Assembly (NCBI RefSeq): GCF_024139115.2
Contig: NW_026942891.1
Coordinates: forward strand, 248,001-312,000
Reading direction: 5' to 3'
From: Armigeres subalbatus
Lineage: Eukaryota > Arthropoda > Insecta > Diptera > Culicidae
DNA: 64,000 nt
Both the position numbers and the translations under genes were made by a program. Below the pieces are notes generated by a model. It had not been told where the DNA came from and ran no database searches. It saw only the letters and a list, made by a program, of their open reading frames with translations. Below, in pieces: positions 23,201 through 32,200 of this stretch. Numbering within the stretch: the stretch's first letter is position 1; each line of letters starts with the position of its first letter.

Positions 23201-26200
23201 ACGTCGGAATCCCAAATGATTTCCGTAGGAATCTCGTCGCAATACCAAAAAATTTCCATCGGAATCACGGAAGTATTCTCTTCGTTAGTCTCTGGGAAAT
23301 TACGCTCTCACTGTTTCATCTTTTTAAATAACGTTGTCGTTGCAAGGTATTAGACTCTGTATGTGCTCATAGTTGCTACCGAGACCTTGTTTACTCGCAG
23401 CTCTTCCACCGCTTCTACAAAGCGATTTTTCTCGGAAGATACGGTGGAGATTCACTCTCTTGGCACTTCAGCTCTTCGAAGCCGTAGGCGCTGAAAACAT
23501 TCTTACTGTTTTCGCTACAATCGCCCGAACTGCAACGGTTGCTACATAGTCCCGGGTCGAACACTTCCAGCAACGACACTCGCGAATTGTCTTCGGATCC
23601 GCGGGAATTCTGGATCTCTACCGTGAAATCCTTCTTCTTGTGCCGGCATTCCGCTGGATTTGACGTTTAAAAAGCTTCAGAATCAAAACAAACAACATTC
23701 TTCTTTGCATTATTTTTGTTTTGGAAAATTTGGAGCGCATCTGGATTCTGGTCCAAATGTGAACAAAATTGAAACAAAAGTGTATGACAGATTCATTTAT
23801 TTGAAACGAAACTGTTCGAAAAACAGATTTGGACCGCCCCGGTGAAAATGGGAAATTTAGATTTGGTCTATTCTACTGTCAAAGTTTGGAATAGAACGCG
23901 ACCAGTGAAAACGTCCTTATATGCCGCGCTCTATTGACAGTTGCGTAAAACCTCCGCATATCGTTTCAATCCATGTTCTCCGGCGCTTTAGCTATCACAC
24001 TCTCTTCGCGTTGCCTTTTTCTTCCGCGGTGGATTCGTTTCTCTTCTGCCCTTGCTACACTGTACCGGTCTCTGTTGGAACGGGTACGAGCCACCAGCAT
24101 TCGACTCCTAGCAACATTTTTCTTGTCCGTCACTTGCTGGCTTTCCTCATCAAACCAACCATTTCGTTGGCGTCCCTGTGTAGTGCCTAACACTTCCTGC
24201 GCTGTTTTAGTCACAGCTTCGTGGTTATTTTCCCACAATCTGTTGACGTCGCCTGATCCCGTGGCATCTCCTATCCACTCGTCTAGCTTTTGGTGGTACT
24301 ATTCAGCAACTTCTTCAACTGACAAGCGTTGGATATTGAAACGCATCGTTCTGTTGTTTCGTGAATTCGTGACGCTGGAAAGTCGCGCCCGAATTTTTGC
24401 AACTATAAGGTAGTGATCCGAGTCAATGTTCGGACCTCTGAAGGACCTTACATCTATAACATCCGAGAAATGTCGTCCATCGATCAGTACGTGGTCTATC
24501 TGTGAGCAAGTGTATCTACTCGGATGTCGCCAGGTGAGTTTGTGTATATTCTTACGTGCGAACTAGGTACTGCTGATTGTCATCCCTCTAGCAGCAGCAA
24601 AGGTTTCAAGTCTCAGACCGTTATCATTGGTAGCGGAATGAAGGCTTTTCGGACCAATGACAGGTCGAAAGAAATTTTCTCTTCCGATCTGTGCATTTGA
24701 ATCCCTGATGACAATCTTTACAACGTGTGTTGGGCACTCTCCGTAGGCCTTATCAAGGCTCTCATAGAACTTCACGCCGTCAGGCTTATTGTTCGTTGGG
24801 GCATAGATGCTGATCAGACTATAGTTGAAGAATTTGCCCTTCATTCTCAACACGGAAATGCGGTCTTTTATCGGCTTCCACCGGATAACACGCTTCATCT
24901 GCTTCCCGATCACCATGAAGGCAACTCCTCGTTCTGCTCTGTCAGCGCCGCAATAGTAGATGTGGTGGTTTTATACTATTTCCCCGAAAAACAATTAGCG
25001 GATTTTTTTCGCGGTACGACATTCCGCGGAATGTACCAATGTACCGAAAAACATTTCGCGGAATGTACTTTTCACCGAAAATCATTCCGCGGAATGCCTT
25101 TTGGCGGAATTCAGTTAGAATAATTATCAATGAAATATTTAGCGATTTCTGCTTGATTATATACAATCCGGGCTAAATTCTTAAGGATTGCGATTTAAAT
25201 AATGAACAAAGGTAATGTTTCCTTTGTATGACCCCTAGGGTGACTCAAATTAGTATGGGAAAAAACCTTTTTCAATTTTTTTGATGGGCCGCCCTCTTAT
25301 TCGTTTCTATTTGATGCCCTTATGCTCTGGACAAAATTTCAGCCAAATCGGTCAACGTTTGGGCGGTGCTAAACTCGTTGGAAGTTTATATGCAAAAATG
25401 TATGCAGGAACATCCAAAAACAGTAAATTGCAGTTGGACTACACAACTTACGATGAAGAACTATGATACTCATTCAGATCTTGGAGAATTTAATACAGAA
25501 TGTTATGCAGAAAGCCGCGAGAAGATTAGAGTTTGCCCGGCTAAGTTATTAGCATTTATCTGAAGTGGGGTTTGAGCAAATTTCGTTTCTTTTACCTTTG
25601 AAAAGAAATAAATTCACCCCTACAACACTCCAGTAAAATGCTAATATCTTCGCATAATAAACTCTAATCTTCTCGCGGTTTGAAATGGATACGTTTGCTC
25701 GGTATAAAGAAAAGAAAGGAGGTAATCCCTTCTATCAATTAACGCATCTGCCCGGTAAAGGGAAAAGATAATGCCTACTTTGAATGGATGCGTCTGCCCT
25801 AGGGATGGTCAAGTTTCACATTTTGCAAAACCAAACCCGACCCGATTTGTAAATTTCCTTCAAACCCGGGCCCGACCCGATCCCGGAATATTTTTTTTTC
25901 AAACACGGACCCAACCCGTACCCGAGAATTTTGTAAACCCGTACTCGACCCAAAACCAACATAATTTAATTATTTAAGCCCGCACTAATCTAGATATTTT
26001 CTGTTCTTTTATAATTCGAAAAAATGTAAGCCCAAACAACGAACTGGCCTCACAATTAACAAAACTGAATAAAATAATATTCAGTGTTTTATTTCTTAAG
26101 CCCGGACCCGATTTTTTTTTATCTCACAATCCCGTACCCGACCCAAACCTGATATTGTACTAATTTTTCAAACCCGAACCCGACACGAACCTATCTCTAG

Positions 26201-29200
26201 TCTGCCCGGTATAAAGCTACAAGAAGAACACGAACACAAGCGACAAGAAGAAAACACGTCTGCCCGGTATAAGGTGAAGGGAGGAGTAAAGCCTTCTTTG
26301 AATGGATGCATCTGCCCCGTATAAGGCGAAAGGAGATAATAATGCCTTCTTTTAAAAAACGCGTCTTCTCGGTATAATCCGAAGGGATGGGTAATGCCTC
26401 TTTTAAATGGATGCATTTGCTTATACCGGGCGAAAGGAGTTGATAATACCTTCTTTAAAACAACGGGTCTACCCGGTATAAGGCGAAGGGAGGAGTAACG
26501 TCTTCTTTAAATTGATGCATCTACCCGGTATAAGGCGTAAGGAGTTGGTAAGGCCTTCTTTGTATCGATGCGTCTGCCCGGTATAGCGCGAAAGTAGTTA
26601 ATAAAACCTTCTTTTAAAGAACGTATCTATCCGGTATAAAGCGAAGGGAGGGGTAATGCCTTCTTTAAATGGTAGCGTCTGCTCGATACGAAGCGAAGAG
26701 AGGATGTAATGCCATATTTGAATGAATACGTTTTTTTTCGTATAAAGCGAAAGGAGGATATAAAGGATTATTCATAAACACGTAACAAAGTAAAGAGAGG
26801 AGATAATCCCTTCATAACATCTGGCCCATCTGCCAGATATTATAAAGGATTTGTAAGGGAAAATAGAAATTTTGAAAACTAATTCTACTATGCTGAAGGA
26901 GGCTGAGTTCAACTTCTGTTTCGGTCTAGGAAATTTATTTTTTTAGGTATAAAAGTTTAAACGTGTTATACAAATGCAAAGAAAAATGGTAACTTGGCTT
27001 AAGAACTTCACAGGTAATAATTGTGGAATTGCTGAACGAACACTAAGTTATTATTATTAATATTTCGCGAAATGGTGCATTCCGCCAAAAGTTATTCGGG
27101 CAAAAGGTACAAACCGCCAAACGTCATTCCGCGAAATGTTCAACCGCGAAAATGAATTCCGCGAAATAGTTTTCGGCGAAATGTTATTCAATCAGATGTG
27201 GTACTTGAATGAAGTGCTACTGTATTTCTTGCCACGCTCACGTCGACCTTATGCAGCTCACGAGCCAGGAGTTCAATACGTGCGGGGTCATTCAAAGTTC
27301 TCGCGTTCCAGGATTCGACTTTCCAATCGTTGTCCTTTATTCGTTGCAGGGTCTGTTGCCGTTGAATCCGTTTACTCTACTTTAGCCTTTCTTTGTAACT
27401 GTAGAATCTTTGGTAGGCTACCTTACCAGGGTTGTGCAACCTACATCGCGTTGAAGAGGCTGCCTTCTCGATGCTGACACGATGCAGCACGATGTGCACA
27501 GTTTAGTTTAGAGTCCCTCGCTGGCACTCGGACGATGATCAGCCGCCCCTAACATGGGGAACAGACGCTATTGTGACCCGCTCCTAACATGGAGAAAAGA
27601 CGCTCGATCAGATTTGCACCTCCTGTGAGGAGCAAATCCCCCATTCCCTGTCAGCATACGACCATAGTTCCCACCCTTCTCTAAGGTTGCTCGTATCCCG
27701 GCCAGCACCACGAGGAGGTAGGAATAGGAGTTGCTGGGTAAGAGGCTAAGGACCGCGAAATGGGGTTTTTTATTCCTTCGGGTACGCGAAGTACCAATGC
27801 ACAATGGTCGGAACCCGTGATTTGATGCACTTAATTGTGTTGTGCCCAAACGGCTGGTATGATCTAAATAATGTTTTCAGAGAAAAAAATCACAAAAATA
27901 TTGCCCATATTTCAGTGGATTTTATTTTTCCTACCAGTGGATTTTAGTACCTACTATTGAAAAAGTTGAAAATCTAACCTTTTTCACGAACGTGATAAAA
28001 AAAAAGTTTCTACGGCAAAGTTGTATGACATTTTGCTATAGAAACTTTTTTCCTACGATGAATACTTTTGGAGATATGAGCGTTTTTTTATGGAAACCCC
28101 CTTAAATTTAGTATTTTTGGTATAATTTTTTTTCTAAACAAAACTCAGATTTGTGATGCTCTACAAAAAAACTACGCCTACTGATAAATATAAAACTTTG
28201 CTACGACAACTATATCAAAAGTAATGAACCTTTAAAGTCAATTTCACACTGATCTCAATTGCGTATAGGGGAGAAGGTGGCAAACCGAATCACAATGTCA
28301 AGTACTTTTCTGAAAGTTCAGACTTCATACTATAAAGAAGTGAAAGTTTCGAGAGTGCCAATTCATAAACGAAGAATTGGCGTAATTCAAAATTTGGAGT
28401 TTTCTTTAGAAAAATACACTATTTTTCAGTAAGATGCGTATAGGGGAGAGGATGGCACACCGGTCAGGAACATTTTAGAAAGTTTTTACTTTATGGTTTG
28501 AAGGTGTGATGGTTCAGTGAGTGCAGATTCACACACAAACAACTAGGGTCGGCTTCGACAGTACCTGAGAGGGAGCCCTCGAAACTCGCATCAAATTAAA
28601 TAAATTCTGTCGTCAGACAACAATTAAATTTAAAACAAGAAAATAACAATCAAAGTGTGCGCCAACTGAAAGGCCAAATTTAGTTCTGAGTTGTTATGTT
28701 GCCTTAGAGAATTGGCTTGCACTGTCAGCTAGATCTCGGCTCAACTTGACACGCACATTTTTTAAACCTGTTTCTCCCCCACAGGACATTATTATATTCT
28801 TCTCCGTAATTTTATATGCATATATGGAAGAGATGGGATGTTGTTGATCTAGTGGAAGTTGTGTACCTAGCAAAAATGTGACATTTTGCCATTAAAACTT
28901 TTTTCCATAATGCATATTTTCAGAAGTTGCACGGAAGTTGTAAGCCAAATCAAAATGCTCAGTATTATCCAGTAAGCTTCATAATATTATATTATAAGTC
29001 AACCATTACGATTTGTTTTTTTTTTCTTGGGCATGGGAGAGGCTTCTAAGAAAAAGTGAAAGCAGTAGATAAGAATGATTCCTCAATGTATGTGCAATAT
29101 AGAATCCTCATAGAAACATAAAAATATTATAATTAAAATGTCAAACATTGTGAGTATTTAAATCACCCATTTGATCATCCTGTAACGTTAGCCAATGCTC

Positions 29201-32200
29201 ATTTTTTTTAAGTAAGTAGAAACCGAAAATATTTAAAATAAGCGCCATCTGTCTTCCTATGGACAATTTAAAAAATATTAAATATTAAATTAAAAATATT
29301 TGAACATTCAACATAATTATTCACTCAATTAGCGCCCACGAAATATCTATCACTACTATTTAATGCAGCACAAGCTATCACATAACTATTCGACAATGTT
29401 TGCCATCTCTCTCTGTCTTCTTCTGTGACATCCGCCACTACACATAACTACTTATTCAATGTTTATTAAGTAATTTCATATTTACCAATTTCCAGGATTC
29501 TATACCAATCTACTATTTATGCATTTGTAAATCCAAGAAACTAGCTTAATAATACTCTTATGGCATAAGAAAATTTATTTGACCAGACCGAAAAATGAAC
29601 CCAGCCATATCGACATTGCAGTCAAACATCTAACCGCTATTATAGGTCGAGAAAGGTCATAACTTCTTCCATATACCCATATACGCATATGAAATTAACG
29701 AAGTAGATGTGCTTGTTCTGCGTCTCGAATGACCCGAGGATTGTCGATTTCGACACGACTTACGTAAAACGACCGTGTATTTCAGATGGGAGGTATCGAC
29801 AATTGTCACTTCAATCGAAACGCTTCACCTTATACGAGACGCAGAATAAGCACAAGTTGTCAAAGGCAAGACACTGTTGTTACAATTCTAGTTATTTATG
29901 TGTAAATTGGCACTCACCAAACCTTCACACTTTTAAACTATAGAATGAAAACTTTCAAAAATGTGCCTAATATTGTGTCCCGGTGTGCCACCCTCTCCTT
30001 TATACGCATCTTATTGAAAAATAGTGTATTTTTCTAAAGAAAACTCCATACTTTTGAATTACGCCAATTCTTCGTTTATGAATTGGCGTTCACAAAACTT
30101 TCACTACTTTATAGTATGAAGTCTAAGCTTTCAGAAGAGTACTTGACATTGTGATTCGGTTTGCCACCTTCTCCCCTATACGCAATTGAAATCAGTGTGA
30201 AATTGACTTTAAAAGTTCCACAACTTTTGATATAGTTGTCGTAGCAAAGTTTTATATTTATCAAAACGCGTAGCTTTTTAGTGCACACATTGTAGAACAT
30301 CACAAATCTGAGTTTTGTTTAGAAAAAAAGTTATATCAAAAATACTAAATTTAAGGGAGTTTCCATAAAAACGCTCATATCTTCAAAAGTATTCATCGTA
30401 GGAAAAAATTTTCTATAGCAAAATGTTATATTTTTGCTAGATCTACAACTTTGCCTAAGAAACTTTTTTTTTATCACGTTCGTGAAAAAAAAATAGATTT
30501 TCAACTTTTTGAATAGTAGGTACTATTGAAAAATAAAATCCACTGAAATATGGGCAATATTTTTGTGATTTTTTTCTCCGAAGACACTATTTAGATCATA
30601 TCAGCCGTTTGGGCACAAAACAATTAAGTGCATCAAATCACGGGTTCCGACCATTGTGCAATGGTACGCTTTACCCAGCATTTGCCGTGCCATCGCACCC
30701 ATATCATCGGTATGGAAAAGTAGACCGTTTTGTCACTATAAAACACGAACTGTAAACCAGGTATTATGATCAGGAATTGCAATAAAAATATTTGACCATA
30801 ACTTCCGAGCCCAGAGTCCGATCTAAGGAAAAATGGAACAATCTTCTCTGACAAATGCAACTTGTTGCGAGTAAATCGGTTTAGTATAAGTAGCCGAAAA
30901 AAGAGGTGGATTTTTTTACTCACACACATACGAACATTAACACACATGCACACACATACATCACCTCAATTCATCGAACTTAGTCGATCGGCACGGTATA
31001 CAGGAAACAAGGTAGGCTCGTTAGAAAAATGACACTTCGAATGTGACGCATATTTTATCGCCACATGTTGGAGTACAAAAGTAAGCATGCTGCGACCGTA
31101 TAGCATCGTCTCGGTCCAGCTTGTGCGAAGATAGCAGTGACGTCACATGTTTACATTCAAACTGAATGTTTACATACGTGATGAGCCTGCCTTGTTTTTT
31201 GTATGCCGTGGTCGATCGGTATATAACACTATGTATGTTCGGGCCTTCCTCGAAAAGGTTGGTTTTAGAGCAAATATATAGGAAGTCGTTCAAAAATGAT
31301 GTCACAGGTTTTAGGGGGGAGGGGGTCTAAGACTTTATGACAGTATATGTACTAGGTATACAAAAAAGCGTGACAGAGGGGGGGAGGGGTCTAGAAATCC
31401 CAAAAAGTGGTGGACGTCATGTTTGAATTGCCCCTAGCCTCTTCTTCTTTTTCTTATTCTTATTGGCATCACATCCCTACTGGACAATGCCGCCTCGCTG
31501 CTTGTTCATTCAGTACTTCCACAGTTAGTAACTGCGAGGTTTCTAAGCCAAGTTATCATTCTTGCATTCGTATATCCTAAGGCTAACACGATGATACTTT
31601 TATGCCCAGGGAAGTAGAGATAATTTCCAATCCGAAAATTGTCTAGACCGGCACCGGGAATCGAATCAGCATGGCTTGCTTTGTAGCCACGCATCGTTAC
31701 CTCGGTGATCAATGTTCCCCCGGATTACGGTACACCGTAGCTATGCATTGCTATGCTATGCTAACTAACCAATCACAAGTTAGTCATGCTTGGCGATTGC
31801 TGCTCGGCGCGCTAGATTCTCTGCAAGCTGCAGGCAATCTGAGTGGTTGCAGTCGAAACTGTGTTCCACTTCTTCACCGCGTGGCACATCCTCTGGATAA
31901 GGGTATCCGGGGTTGTGTCCTGACCGCGAATGTCTACCATAGCTCTTCTTTCGATGTCAAAACGAGGACATACGAACAGTATGTGCTCTGCAGTTTCATC
32001 AACACCTGGGCAGTCAGGGCAGACGGGGACCTCCGCATGCCTAAGCATGTGGAGGTACTACCGGAAGCACCCATGGCCTGACAGGAATTGTGTCAGATGG
32101 AAGTGAACTTCCCCATGGGGTCTTCCCACTCAGCTCGATATGTAAGGTAGCCGGTTGGTCCACATACCTTTAGAAGAGTTATCCCACGTGTGCTGCCATA

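Larger units (their letters stand above)
20359..23916. mobile_element. 3.6-kb non-autonomous DNA element, TTA target duplication
   Basis: TTA flanks both ends (20356-20358 and 23917-23919). The termini are GGACGTTTTCAC and its inverse, and similarity continues patchily inward (gacagt, atagacca, cccattttcaccgg) for over 100 bp. The 3-bp TWA duplication suggests PIF/Harbinger mobilisation. The interior is almost wholly tandem repeat, described separately, with no transposase. Confidence 0.8.
24967..27193. mobile_element. 2.2-kb TIR element with TTTCGCGGAATG subterminal repeats
   Basis: AGATGTGGT flanks both sides (24958-24966 and 27194-27202). The ends share about 30 bp inverted with mismatches (left ...ATTTCCCCGAAAAACAATTAGCGG, right inverse ...ATTTCGCCGAAAACTATTTCGCGG). 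Many copies of (C)ATTTCGCGGAAT/ATTCCGCCAAAA cluster within 200 bp of each end. A 9-bp TSD could mean MULE-like mobilisation. The interior is a minisatellite plus a hAT-like MITE. Confidence 0.75.
13275..27794 (-). mobile_element. RTE-clade LINE (family A), minus strand, split by three DNA elements
   Basis: Read from right to left this is one LINE: 5' region (about 27794-27203), endonuclease (24957-24240), linker (24240-23920, then 20355-20183) and RT (14346-13275). The inserts are 24967-27193 (TSD AGATGTGGT), 20359-23916 (TSD TTA) and 14352-20177 (TSD CATTG). Removing an insert plus one TSD restores the reading frame across the first and third. The middle junction needs one extra base, so the copy is also mutated. 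The 3' end is truncated. Confidence 0.88.

Noticed and set aside
25680..26810. CRISPR-like repeat-spacer array
   Set aside because: The whole 60-65-bp unit is repeated with point changes, there are no unique spacers, and the DNA is from an insect.
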